The notes beneath the pieces were generated by a model. That model worked only from the letters and a program-made list of their open reading frames with translations. It ran no database searches and was not told where the DNA came from. From contig JAFVXE010000061.1 of the NCBI GenBank assembly GCA_017501255.1, positions 1-64,000 on the forward strand: 64,000 nucleotides of DNA, read 5' to 3'. A program made the position numbers and the translations under genes. Positions 10,933 to 18,342 of this stretch are shown in pieces (positions within the stretch are counted from its first letter, which is position 1; each line of letters starts with the position of its first letter). Source of the stretch: Clostridia bacterium (lineage in GTDB: Bacteria > Bacillota > Clostridia > Christensenellales > Aristaeellaceae).

Positions 10933-11238
10933 ATGTACGCAGTTATCGTGACTGGTGGCAAGCAGTATCGCGTGTCCGAGGGGGACATCATCTACGTTGA
11001 AAAACTCGACCAGGAAGCCGACAGCAAGATCAGCTTCGATGTGCTGATGCTGGGCAACGGCGACAGCGTTGAAGTGGGTACTCCCACCCTCGCCGGCGCT
11101 AAGGTCGAAGGCAAGGTTCTTGGCAATGTCAAGGGCGAAAAGATCATGATCTACAAGTATAAGAGCAAGAAGAACTATCACCGTCGTGCCGGTCATCGTC
11201 AGACCTACACCAAGGTGGAGATCACCGCTATCGGCTGA
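10933..11238 (+). CDS. rplU: 50S ribosomal protein L21
   Basis: Large-subunit protein of 101 residues. The conserved opening MYAVIVTGGKQYRVSEGD and the C-terminal KKNYHRRAGHRQTYT rRNA-binding signature are both present. The ATG at 10933 is preceded by CAGGAGGTGC; an upstream extension of the frame runs through the leader and is not coding. The stop overlaps the prp start by one base (TGATG), giving translational coupling. Confidence 0.98.
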   Translation: MYAVIVTGGKQYRVSEGDIIYVEKLDQEADSKISFDVLMLGNGDSVEVGTPTLAGAKVEGKVLGNVKGEKIMIYKYKSKKNYHRRAGHRQTYTKVEITAIG

Positions 11239-11561
11239 TGACAACCGTCTCTGTCAGGTATGAAGGCGAAAGCATCGGCAGCATCTCCGTCAAAGATCAT
11301 GCGGATTACGCCGAATATGGTCACGACATTGTATGCGCCGCTGTCAGCGTGCTGATTACCACTTGCGCAAATGCCCTCGAAACGGTAGCAGGGGTCTCCC
11401 CCATCACACACGTAAACGAGAGCACAGCCGAAATCCGGGTCACCCTGCCCAAGGGGCTTGCACCGCAGCAGCACCACGATGCGCAGATCATTCTCCGCAC
11501 CGCAGAGCAGGGTTTCCGGGACATTGCGCAGCAATATCCTAAGAATTTGAAAATGATTTGA
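11238..11561 (+). CDS. prp: Ribosomal-processing cysteine protease Prp
   Basis: A 107-residue cysteine protease that removes the N-terminal extension of ribosomal protein L27. The family signature is present: the catalytic histidine in [11 protein letters not shown] and the catalytic cysteine in [10 protein letters not shown], about a dozen residues downstream. It sits between L21 and L27, the family's usual place, overlapping rplU by one base. Its substrate, the L27 extension, is encoded 17 bases downstream. Confidence 0.95.
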   Translation: MTTVSVRYEGESIGSISVKDHADYAEYGHDIVCAAVSVLITTCANALETVAGVSPITHVNESTAEIRVTLPKGLAPQQHHDAQIILRTAEQGFRDIAQQYPKNLKMI

Positions 11562-11577
11562 TGGGAGGAACATCATC

Positions 11578-11874
11578 ATGTTGAAGCTGAATCTTCAATT
11601 TTTCGCCCATAAAAAAGGTGTGGGCTCCACCCGTAACGGTCGCGACAGCGAAAGCAAGCGCCTTGGACCCAAGCGTGCCGACGGTCAGTTCTCTCTGGCT
11701 GGCAACATCCTGGTTCGTCAGCGCGGCACCCATATCCATCCCGGCGTGAACGTGGGCATCGGCAGCGATGACACCCTGTTCGCCCTGGTGGACGGCATCG
11801 TTCGCTTCGAGCGCAAGGGCCGCGACAAGAAGCAGGTCAGCGTCTACCCCGTGGAGACCGCTGCTGCTCAGTAA
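11578..11874 (+). CDS. rpmA: 50S ribosomal protein L27 with Prp-cleaved N-terminal extension
   Basis: Large-subunit protein of 98 residues whose N-terminus reaches the peptidyl-transferase centre. It begins [14 protein letters not shown]. The [11 protein letters not shown] junction is the site where Prp cuts in Bacillota, exposing the conserved AHKKG terminus. The core ([21 protein letters not shown]) is standard. TGGGAGGAAC precedes the ATG. A strong terminator follows 12 bases after the stop. Confidence 0.98.
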   Translation: MLKLNLQFFAHKKGVGSTRNGRDSESKRLGPKRADGQFSLAGNILVRQRGTHIHPGVNVGIGSDDTLFALVDGIVRFERKGRDKKQVSVYPVETAAAQ

Positions 11875-11886
11875 TTGTCATCCACA

Positions 11887-11926
11887 AACGAGCGTAGGTC
11901 TTCATGGCTTACGCTCGTTTCTTTTG
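11887..11926 (+). terminator. Terminator after rpmA
   Basis: Ten-base inverted repeat AACGAGCGTA (11887-11896) with TACGCTCGTT (11910-11919), followed by TCTTTTG. It closes the rplU-prp-rpmA unit. Confidence 0.85.
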
Positions 11927-11963
11927 TTCATTGCATTGTGTTCCGTAACTAACAGATAAAGGG

Positions 11964-12674
11964 ATGAACTTTCCTATGATCGGTACGCTGATCAACTGCG
12001 CAGCCATTATCATTGGCTCTGCTCTCGGCCTGTTGCTCCGCAAGGGCATGAAGAAAAAAATCGCCGATACGGTGATGCAGGGCGTAGGCCTGTGCGTGAT
12101 CCTCATCGGCCTCTCCGGCGCGCTGGAAACCCAGAACACCCTGCTGGTGATCCTGTCCATGGTCGCTGGCGGTATCGTAGGTTCCCTGATCGACATCGAC
12201 GACAAAATGAACCGTCTGGGCGCATATGCCCAGCGCAAGCTCACCCGGGAAGGCGACGAAAACAATACCTTCGCCAAGGGTTTCGTCACCGCCAGCCTGA
12301 TTTTCTGTGTTGGCGCCATGGCGGTGGTGGGCTCGCTGGACAGCGGCATCCGTGGCGACCATTCCACATTGATCGCCAAGTCCATGCTGGACGGCATCAC
12401 TTCGCTGATCCTCGCCAGCACGCTGGGCATCGGCGTGATGCTCTCCGCAGTGCCCATCCTGATCTATCAGGGCAGCATCGCCCTCTTAGGCACGCTGATC
12501 GCGCCCTTCCTGAGCACGGAAGTGATCACCGAAATGAGCGCAGTGGGCGGTTTGCTGATCACCGGCATCGGCATCAATATGCTGCTGGAAAAAGACATCA
12601 AGGTAGCCAATCTGCTGCCTGCCATCCTTGTTCCCTTCCTCTACTTCCCCATCTACCATCTGTTTGGAGGTTAA
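11964..12674 (+). CDS. DUF554 family membrane protein
   Basis: A 236-residue integral membrane protein with about seven hydrophobic segments. The first reads LINCAAIIIGSALGLLL and is followed by a short basic loop RKGMKKK. Conserved DUF554 features are visible: the G-rich N-terminus and the FVTASLIFCVGAMAVVGSLD segment. Function is unknown; a transport role is often suggested for the family. It ends four bases before ahcY, so the two are probably co-transcribed. The start at 11964 has only a weak AAAGGG upstream; the ATG at 11976 is an alternative. Confidence 0.85.
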   Translation: MNFPMIGTLINCAAIIIGSALGLLLRKGMKKKIADTVMQGVGLCVILIGLSGALETQNTLLVILSMVAGGIVGSLIDIDDKMNRLGAYAQRKLTREGDENNTFAKGFVTASLIFCVGAMAVVGSLDSGIRGDHSTLIAKSMLDGITSLILASTLGIGVMLSAVPILIYQGSIALLGTLIAPFLSTEVITEMSAVGGLLITGIGINMLLEKDIKVANLLPAILVPFLYFPIYHLFGG

Positions 12675-12678
12675 TACC

Positions 12679-13917
12679 ATGGCATCCATCATCCGTGACG
12701 CATCTCTGGCTCAAAAAGGCGCGCAGAAAATCGAGTGGGCCCGCCGCCACATGGCAGTGCTCAACAGCATCGCTGACGAGTTTGAAAAGACCCAGCCCTT
12801 CAAGGGCATGAAAGCGGCGGTTTCCGTGCATCTGGAAGCCAAGACCGCCTATCTGGCGCAGGTGCTCAAGCGGGGCGGCGCGGAAGTGTTCGCCACCGGC
12901 TCCAATCCCCTCTCCACGCAGGATGACGTGGCTGCCGCTCTGGCTGCCAGCGGCGTGACCGTATACGCTACCCATGGCTGCAACGAGGAAGAATATCACG
13001 ATTACCTGTGCCGTGCCCTGTCCGAAAAGCCCGATGTAATCGTGGATGACGGCGGTGACATGGTGCACATTCTCCACGAGGAGCATCCCGAGTGGGCAGA
13101 GAATCTGCTGGGCGGCTGCGAGGAAACCACCACCGGTGTGATTCGTCTGCGCCAGCGCGCCAATGCGGGCACCCTGAACTTCCCCATGTTCAACATCAAC
13201 GACGCGGATTGCAAGCATCTCTTTGACAACCGCTACGGCACCGGTCAGAGCGTGTTTGACGGCATCATGCGCACCACCAACCTGAACATCGCCGGTTCCA
13301 CTGTGGTGGTGGGCGGCTACGGCTGGTGCGGCAAGGGCGTCGCCATGCGTGCCAAGGGTCTGGGCGCGAAAGTCATCGTGACCGAAGTGGACTCCGTGTG
13401 CGCCATCGAGGCTGTGATGGACGGTTTCAGCGTGATGCCCATGGCAAAGGCGGCTCCGCTGGGCGATCTGTTCATCACCGTAACTGGCTGCAAGGATATC
13501 GTTACCACCGAGCACATGCTGACCATGAAGGAAGGCGCGATCATGTGCAATGCCGGTCACTTCGATGTGGAAGTGGATGTGGCTGGCCTGCGCAAGCTGG
13601 CTGTGGAAAGCAGCGAAGTGCGCCACAACATCGAAGGTTTTAAACTGCCCAATGGCAAGACTGTGTATCTGCTGGCGGAAGGCCGTCTGGTCAATCTGGC
13701 GGCTGGCGATGGTCACCCGGTGGAAATCATGGACATGAGCTTTGCCCTGCAGGCCATGTGCGCCTGCCGTATGGCCCAGTGCGGCAAGGAGATGAAGCCC
13801 GACCTGTATTCCGTTCCCCGGGATATCGACCTGGATGTGGCTCTGCGCAAGCTGACCGCGCTGGGCGTGGAGATCGACACCCTGACGGAAGAGCAGGAGC
13901 GTTATCTTCACGGCTGA
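12679..13917 (+). CDS. ahcY: Adenosylhomocysteinase
   Basis: Cytoplasmic enzyme that splits S-adenosylhomocysteine into adenosine and homocysteine, relieving product inhibition of methyltransferases. The 412 residues contain the NAD-binding Rossmann signature VGGYGWCGKGVAMRAKG, the substrate segment DDGGDMVH and the C-terminal SFALQ-like block (MSFALQAMC). The ATG at 12679 follows TTTGGAGG by eight bases. The length matches the shorter prokaryotic subtype without the 40-residue insert. It lies upstream of metNIQ, so homocysteine recycling and methionine uptake are neighbours. Confidence 0.96.
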   Translation: MASIIRDASLAQKGAQKIEWARRHMAVLNSIADEFEKTQPFKGMKAAVSVHLEAKTAYLAQVLKRGGAEVFATGSNPLSTQDDVAAALAASGVTVYATHGCNEEEYHDYLCRALSEKPDVIVDDGGDMVHILHEEHPEWAENLLGGCEETTTGVIRLRQRANAGTLNFPMFNINDADCKHLFDNRYGTGQSVFDGIMRTTNLNIAGSTVVVGGYGWCGKGVAMRAKGLGAKVIVTEVDSVCAIEAVMDGFSVMPMAKAAPLGDLFITVTGCKDIVTTEHMLTMKEGAIMCNAGHFDVEVDVAGLRKLAVESSEVRHNIEGFKLPNGKTVYLLAEGRLVNLAAGDGHPVEIMDMSFALQAMCACRMAQCGKEMKPDLYSVPRDIDLDVALRKLTALGVEIDTLTEEQERYLHG

Positions 13918-13969
13918 GTACAGAATTGTTTTTCCGCTGTGCTGATTTGTAAAAGGTTCGATATGCCTG

Positions 13970-13998
13970 TTGACATCTTTCCATATGCGTGATATGAT
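13970..13998 (+). promoter_or_regulatory. Promoter of the metNIQ leader
   Basis: Perfect TTGACA (13970-13975), a 17-base spacer and TATGAT (13993-13998). Transcription should begin near 14005, giving an untranslated or leader region of about 200 bases before metN. Confidence 0.85.
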
Positions 13999-14034
13999 CA
14001 TGCACAAATCAAGGTGCAAGCACCACGAAGGGAG

Positions 14035-14158
14035 GAGTCTTCCGTGACGAACCTATGTGCCATGCGGATGAACATGATGTGCGCGTGTGAAGACTCGCGT
14101 TATTTGTGTTGCGCCGCTTGATGAACGAAAGCATTTGAGCCCGCTTTGCAAATACGCG
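14035..14158 (+). promoter_or_regulatory. Alternative RNA hairpins of the metNIQ attenuator
   Basis: Two upstream pairings can compete with the downstream terminator. GAGTCTTC (14035-14042), which overlaps the leader ribosome site, is exactly complementary to GAAGACTC (14089-14096). CGCG-T-TATTTG (14096-14106) is complementary, with one bulged base, to CAAATACGCG (14149-14158) in the terminator loop, so its formation would oppose the terminator. A further CCGCTT (14114-14119) can pair with AAGCGG in the terminator's 3' arm. The arrangement is that of protector, antiterminator and terminator. Folding is inferred by eye. Confidence 0.6.
14044..14121 (+). CDS. Met/Cys-rich leader peptide of metNIQ
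   Basis: A 25-codon open frame with a GTG start, eight bases after a strong GGGAGGAG ribosome site, and a TGA stop. The product is MTNLCAMRMNMMCAC followed by EDSRYLCCAA. Internal Met codons are at 7, 9, 11 and 12 and Cys codons at 5, 13, 15, 22 and 23: nine of the 24 codons after the start are sulfur amino acids. It lies between a strong promoter and an intrinsic terminator upstream of the methionine transporter, the layout of a transcription-attenuation leader. A ribosome pausing on Met codons 9-12 would leave 14096-14106 free to block the terminator. The peptide itself is unlikely to have another function. Confidence 0.7.
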   Translation: MTNLCAMRMNMMCACEDSRYLCCAA

Positions 14159-14170
14159 AAGCGGGCTTTT
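14138..14170 (+). terminator. Attenuator terminator before metN
   Basis: Nine-base GC-rich stem AGCCCGCTT (14138-14146) with AAGCGGGCT (14159-14167), a 12-base loop, then TTTTCCTATT. It lies 16 bases after the leader-peptide stop and 31 bases before metN, so it must be read through to express the transporter. Confidence 0.75.
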
Positions 14171-14201
14171 CCTATTCGAAGTGAAAAGAAAGGTGTGCTT
14201 G

Positions 14202-15215
14202 ATGGTGACTGAAAACACTTGTCCCCAGATTCAGCTGAAGAATCTGTGCAAGGTGTACCAGATTCCCGGTGGCGAGGTTCATGCTCTGCAGAACATCAAT
14301 CTCTCCATTGAAAAGGGCGATATTTACGGCATTATCGGCATGAGCGGCGCTGGCAAGAGTACCCTGATCCGCTGCCTGAACCGGCTGGATACCCCCACCG
14401 ATGGTCAGGTGCTGATCGATGGTCAGAATGTGCTGGCCATGAAGAAAAAGGAACTGCTTCAGACCCGCCGCCGCATGGCGATGATCTTCCAGCAATTCAA
14501 CCTGCAAATGCAGAAAAGCGTTGCCCGTAACGTGCGCTATCCCCTGGAGATTGCCGGTGTACCCAAAAAGGAAGCCGATGCCCGGGTGATGGAACTGCTC
14601 AAGATCGTAGGGCTGGAAGAAAAGGCAAAGGCGTATCCCGCCCAGCTCAGCGGCGGCCAGAAGCAGCGTGTGGCCATCGCCCGTGCGCTGGCCGGCGATC
14701 CGGAAATGCTGCTGTGCGACGAAGCTACCAGTGCTTTGGACCCCATGACCACCCAGAGCATTCTGGCCCTTTTGCAGAAGATCAATCAGGAAATGGGCAT
14801 CACCGTGGTGCTGATCACCCATGAAATGGCGGTTATCCGTCAGATCTGCAACAAGGTGGCCATTCTGGACGGCGGCAAACTGGCCGAAGAAGGCAGCGTG
14901 GATGATGTATTCATGCACACCAAGTCTGCCGCAGGCCGCCGCCTGTTCGGCATTCTGCCCGATCAGGAAGAAGTGCCGCCCCAGCCCGCCATTCGTATCG
15001 TGTTTGACGGCAGTGCAGCCGGTCAGCCCATCATCAGCAAACTGGTGAAGGAGCTGGGCATGGATGTAAACATCCTGTCGGCTGATGTACGCCAGCTCAA
15101 CGGCAAATCCTTCGGGCAGATGATGATCGCCCGTCCGGAGGATCCCTCCGATGTGAAGCGTGTGATGGAATATCTGCGGGCTGCCGGCATGACCGTTGAG
15201 GAGGTGCACGTCTGA
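14202..15215 (+). CDS. metN: Methionine ABC transporter ATP-binding protein
   Basis: ATPase of the D/L-methionine importer; 337 residues. Walker A GMSGAGKST at 46-54, signature LSGGQKQR, Walker B MLLCDEATSALD. The C-terminal NIL (ACT-like) domain, which binds methionine and inhibits transport in known MetN proteins, covers about the last 80 residues (IRIVFDGSAAGQPIISKL onward). The ATG at 14202 is taken as start, with AGAAAGG upstream; a GTG seven codons earlier is possible. The stop overlaps the metI start by one base. Confidence 0.95.
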   Translation: MVTENTCPQIQLKNLCKVYQIPGGEVHALQNINLSIEKGDIYGIIGMSGAGKSTLIRCLNRLDTPTDGQVLIDGQNVLAMKKKELLQTRRRMAMIFQQFNLQMQKSVARNVRYPLEIAGVPKKEADARVMELLKIVGLEEKAKAYPAQLSGGQKQRVAIARALAGDPEMLLCDEATSALDPMTTQSILALLQKINQEMGITVVLITHEMAVIRQICNKVAILDGGKLAEEGSVDDVFMHTKSAAGRRLFGILPDQEEVPPQPAIRIVFDGSAAGQPIISKLVKELGMDVNILSADVRQLNGKSFGQMMIARPEDPSDVKRVMEYLRAAGMTVEEVHV

Positions 15216-15877
15216 TGACCTGGGATAAACTGTTGCCCCTTCTGTGGGAAGGTACCCTCGATACCCTGTACATGACCTTCTGGTCCAGCCTGATTGCCTA
15301 TGTGATCGGTTTGCCGCTGGGCGTTCTGCTGGTGGTAACCCGCAAGGACGGCATCATGCCCTCCCCCACCTTCAATGCAGTGCTGGGCGTTGTCATCAAC
15401 TTCCTGCGCTCCATCCCCTTTATTATCATGCTGGCAGTGCTGTTCCCCGTCACCCGTGCGGTGATCGGCACGGCCATCGGCACCAAATCCATCGTTTTCC
15501 CGCTGATTATCAGCGCATTCCCCTACATCGCCCGTATGGTGGAAAGCTCGCTGGATGAGGTGGATCACGGCATTATCGAGGCCGCCCAGTCCATGGGTTC
15601 CACCAACTGGCAGATCATCTACAAGGTGCTCCTGCCCGAGGCTGTTCCCTCTCTGGTCAACGGCGCAGCCATCTGTGTCACCACCATTCTGGGCTACACC
15701 GCCATGGCCAGCGCAGCCGGCGGCGGCGGTTTGGGTTCCATCGCCATCGTCAAGGGTCTGAATGTACGCAAGTTCGACATCATGTACTCTGCCAGCCTGC
15801 TGCTGGTTGCTCTGGTGCAAATCATCACCGTCTTCGGCGGTCGCATCACGCGCCGTCTGGACCATAAACATCGTTAA
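15215..15877 (+). CDS. metI: Methionine ABC transporter permease
   Basis: Membrane subunit of the methionine importer; 220 residues with five transmembrane helices. The EAA loop that docks to MetN reads IIEAAQSMGSTNWQIIYKVLLPEA, with the usual E-A-A...G pattern. LRSIPFIIMLA is typical of MetI. It overlaps metN by one base (TGATG) and lies 21 bases before metQ. Confidence 0.95.
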   Translation: MTWDKLLPLLWEGTLDTLYMTFWSSLIAYVIGLPLGVLLVVTRKDGIMPSPTFNAVLGVVINFLRSIPFIIMLAVLFPVTRAVIGTAIGTKSIVFPLIISAFPYIARMVESSLDEVDHGIIEAAQSMGSTNWQIIYKVLLPEAVPSLVNGAAICVTTILGYTAMASAAGGGGLGSIAIVKGLNVRKFDIMYSASLLLVALVQIITVFGGRITRRLDHKHR

Positions 15878-15898
15878 TTTTGAAAGGAGACACCAACT

Positions 15899-16717
15899 AT
15901 GAAGAAGATTCTTGCTCTGGTTCTGGCTCTGGTTCTGTCCCTGTCCCTGGCCTCTGCCTTCGCGGCTGAGAAGATCTCTGTGATCGCCACCGAAAACCCC
16001 CATGCCGAAGTCATGGAGCTGGTGAAGGACGATCTGGCTGCTCTGGGCTACGAGCTGGAGCTGACCGTGGTTTCCGACTATGTAGTGGAAAATCCCGCCA
16101 CCTCCGCTGGCGACGTGATGGCTAACTTCTTCCAGCACGTTCCCTACCTGGCTGGCTACAACGCCGAAGTGTCCGAGGAAGAACAGCTGGTTGCCGTCAT
16201 CTACACCCACTTCGAGCCCATGGCCCTCTACGCTGGCACCAAGGCCACTCTGGAAGAGATCGCTGAAGGCGACAAGATCGCTGTGCCCAACGATCCCGTC
16301 AACGAAAACCGCGCTCTCATGCTGCTGCAGAACGCCGGCCTGATCAAGCTGCCCGAAGGCACCACCCTGGAGAGCACCTGCACTCCCCTGGACATCGTGG
16401 AGAATCCCTACAACCTGGAGATCGTTGAGCTGAACGCCGAACTGATCCCCGGCGCCCGTGCTGACGTGGCCTACGCTGTCATCAACGGCAACAACGCCAC
16501 TTTGGTGGACCTGATCCCCAACGTGGACGGCCTGTACGTGGAAGCCGCTGACAGCGAAGCTGCTCAGGCTTACGTGAACATCGTGGTTGTGAAGCCCGAG
16601 AACGCCGAAGCCGAGTGGGTCAAGGCTCTGGAGCAGGTGATGTACACTCAGGAAGTTTACGATCTGATCGTGAACGCCGGTTTCGCCCCCACCTTCACCC
16701 CCGCCGCTGCTGAATAA
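15899..16717 (+). CDS. metQ: Methionine-binding protein of the NlpA family, without lipobox
   Basis: Extracytoplasmic substrate-binding subunit; 272 residues. A signal peptide (MKKILALVLALVLSLSLASA) is followed by the mature start AEKISVIATENPHAEVMELVK. The family hallmarks GDVMANFFQHVPYL and KIAVPNDPVNENRALMLLQ bind L-methionine in homologues. MetQ is normally a lipoprotein, but no cysteine occurs near the cleavage site; ASAFA-AEK looks like a signal peptidase I site. GAAAGGAGACAC precedes the ATG. A strong terminator follows. Confidence 0.93.
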   Translation: MKKILALVLALVLSLSLASAFAAEKISVIATENPHAEVMELVKDDLAALGYELELTVVSDYVVENPATSAGDVMANFFQHVPYLAGYNAEVSEEEQLVAVIYTHFEPMALYAGTKATLEEIAEGDKIAVPNDPVNENRALMLLQNAGLIKLPEGTTLESTCTPLDIVENPYNLEIVELNAELIPGARADVAYAVINGNNATLVDLIPNVDGLYVEAADSEAAQAYVNIVVVKPENAEAEWVKALEQVMYTQEVYDLIVNAGFAPTFTPAAAE

Positions 16718-16740
16718 GCAAAAGCATCCATAAACGCTTT

Positions 16741-16785
16741 ATCCCCCGGAGCATTTCCAGAAAAGTGCTCCGGGGGATTTTCTAT
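16741..16785 (+). terminator. Terminator after metQ
   Basis: Perfect 13-base inverted repeat ATCCCCCGGAGCA (16741-16753) with 16766-16778, 12-base loop, followed by TTTCTATT. It closes the metNIQ unit; on the minus strand no uridine run follows, so it is not a terminator for the converging gene. Confidence 0.9.
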
Positions 16786-17921
16786 TGACTGTTTGCGCTT
16801 ACTGCCGGTAAAAGCCGTTTCTGCCAGCCTTCCTTCAGCACACTGGCGACAACGGCATAGCCGGTGTTGTCCAGACTCACCTCATATTCCGCCCCTTTGG
16901 GGACGGAGAGCACCACATGGTTACCGGCCGCAAGGACGCATTGAATCAGGTACAGTTGTCCGCCTTCCCCCTGTACTGTCAGCGTGCGCTTTTCATGCAG
17001 AATCGCAAGGTACGTAGGCAGATCCACATCCAGATAGGTCATGGCGGTGGCGTGCGCAATGCCCACATAGCGAAAGCGGAATTGATCCCGCTTGCTGCCG
17101 GTGGTCTGCGTACGTACGAAACCATTGCGCCAGGCAAACCGAAGCAGCTGTCTTCCCTGAACGGTTTCCTCCAGCGGACGTTCATCCGGCACGGCTTTGC
17201 CCTCGGTGCTCATTCGGAGTTCCACGGTATATTCCTGCAACAATTCTCCACTGCCGGGAGGCTCCATTTCTTCCTGTGTTTTTGCAATGGCTGTGTCCAG
17301 CGAAAACTGGCCAGCGCTTTGACGGGCAAAGGTCAACCAATCCTCTAATTGTTCCGCCGGTGTCTGGGTACCCTGCCATACGGAAAAGCCGCCGATGCCA
17401 TTCCCCCGCAAATCTGCAAAAAGCGCCGTCAGCGCCCGGATGGTTTCCCGCCCGGTTTTCAGGTTGAGATCGCTGACTGGTACCATCCCCTTGCCATAAG
17501 TGGCAATATTCAGCGTACCGGGATGGGGCGCCTGCATTGGCAAAGGGTGCTGGTCATCAATCAGCAGCAGTTTTCCCCGGTAGAGTTCCTCCTTGGTATA
17601 GGTATGCTGCACAAAGGTGATGCCTGTGGGCATGGCGAAGGAAACACCCTGCACACTGCGTACATGGATCCCTTCTGCTGCCACAGGCGCCACCGCCATG
17701 GGGTAGGATACAGGCACAGCCCTGTGAGGCCAGCAAAGGGGCAGCAGCAGTGCAAAAACCGCTGCACACACCAGCATAGCACAGTGCACTCTGCGGTTTT
17801 GGTGCAGATTACGTCGTCTCACCGGCTGCACATACTGAGCTCCCCAGCAGATTGGAATGGAACTTTGCACGCATCTACCCCGCAAGCGCCACTCCCGTTC
17901 GGTATAAACACCTTCGGCCAC
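16782..17921 (-). CDS. Membrane-anchored VanY-like (M15B) pseudo-carboxypeptidase
   Basis: A 379-residue protein with a basic N-terminus (PVRRRNLHQNRR), one transmembrane anchor (CAMLVCAAVFALLLPLCW) and an external domain. The latter follows D-Ala-D-Ala carboxypeptidases of the VanY type: GKLLLIDDQHPLP near the start and FRFRYVGIAHATAM near the end. The catalytic residues appear lost. PPGSGELLQEYTVEL aligns without gaps to the usual PPGTSEHQTGLAVDL pattern with His to Leu and Asp to Glu; the WH of EPWHFRYVG is FR; the SGYRS arginine motif is absent. The GTG start at 17921 is chosen because AAAGGAGGG lies upstream; it is embedded in a hairpin. It probably binds rather than cuts peptidoglycan. 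Confidence 0.6.
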   Translation of the reverse strand: MAEGVYTEREWRLRGRCVQSSIPICWGAQYVQPVRRRNLHQNRRVHCAMLVCAAVFALLLPLCWPHRAVPVSYPMAVAPVAAEGIHVRSVQGVSFAMPTGITFVQHTYTKEELYRGKLLLIDDQHPLPMQAPHPGTLNIATYGKGMVPVSDLNLKTGRETIRALTALFADLRGNGIGGFSVWQGTQTPAEQLEDWLTFARQSAGQFSLDTAIAKTQEEMEPPGSGELLQEYTVELRMSTEGKAVPDERPLEETVQGRQLLRFAWRNGFVRTQTTGSKRDQFRFRYVGIAHATAMTYLDVDLPTYLAILHEKRTLTVQGEGGQLYLIQCVLAAGNHVVLSVPKGAEYEVSLDNTGYAVVASVLKEGWQKRLLPAVSANSQ

Positions 17922-17956
17922 CCTGCTCCCTCCTTTGGGAATAGGGTGGCCGAAGG
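17911..17956 (-). repeat. Perfect 14-base inverted repeat enclosing a ribosome site
   Basis: CCTTCGGCCACCCT at 17911-17924 is exactly repeated in reverse at 17943-17956, with an 18-base loop. In the minus-strand RNA the loop contains AAAGGAGGG and the 3' arm contains the GTG start of the VanY-like gene. Only TGTTTAT follows, so it is a poor intrinsic terminator for the upstream DUF1667 gene, although partial termination is possible. Confidence 0.75.
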
Positions 17957-17976
17957 GTGTCACCAATATACCAATG

Positions 17977-18330
17977 TTATTCCACTGTTTTGGTAGCGAT
18001 CACATCCACACCGGTGTCGCACACATCACTGAGCACCACATCCCCCATATATACGGGGGCTTTCAGGGAGAGGACAGCCAACTGTTTCATGCAGGCAAAA
18101 ATCTTCTCCTTGGGAATGGGGGTGCGGGTCTTGACGCTGACAGGAATGTTGCGGTCAGCCACTGGTACGGCAGCGGTCACCATGCGGGCGGGAGCGATGC
18201 ACTCCTGATGCGCATAGGTTTCTCCACGTTTGCAACCATGGCCCTCCACCCTGGTTACCTGACCGTTTTCAATGGTCACCTGCAGGCGGCAGCCCACAGG
18301 GCAGTTGATACAAGTAATCTGTCGTTCCAT
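17977..18330 (-). CDS. DUF1667 domain protein
   Basis: A 117-residue protein with an N-terminal cysteine cluster CINCPVGCRLQV and a further C in GHGCKRGE, a pattern suited to an iron-sulfur or metal site, and a C-terminal IPKEKIFACMKQL segment. DUF1667 proteins are regularly encoded with the two flavoproteins found here and are thought to form part of an anaerobic glycerol-3-phosphate dehydrogenase-type complex. GGAGGG precedes the ATG. It is the third gene of the operon, 12 bases after the preceding one. Confidence 0.88.
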   Translation of the reverse strand: MERQITCINCPVGCRLQVTIENGQVTRVEGHGCKRGETYAHQECIAPARMVTAAVPVADRNIPVSVKTRTPIPKEKIFACMKQLAVLSLKAPVYMGDVVLSDVCDTGVDVIATKTVE

Positions 18331-18342
18331 GGGTCTCCCTCC

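Noticed and set aside
14005..14200. SAM-I riboswitch or MET T-box as the metNIQ leader
   Set aside because: The conserved riboswitch core and the T-box sequence are not visible. The short Met/Cys-rich ORF with competing hairpins explains the region better.
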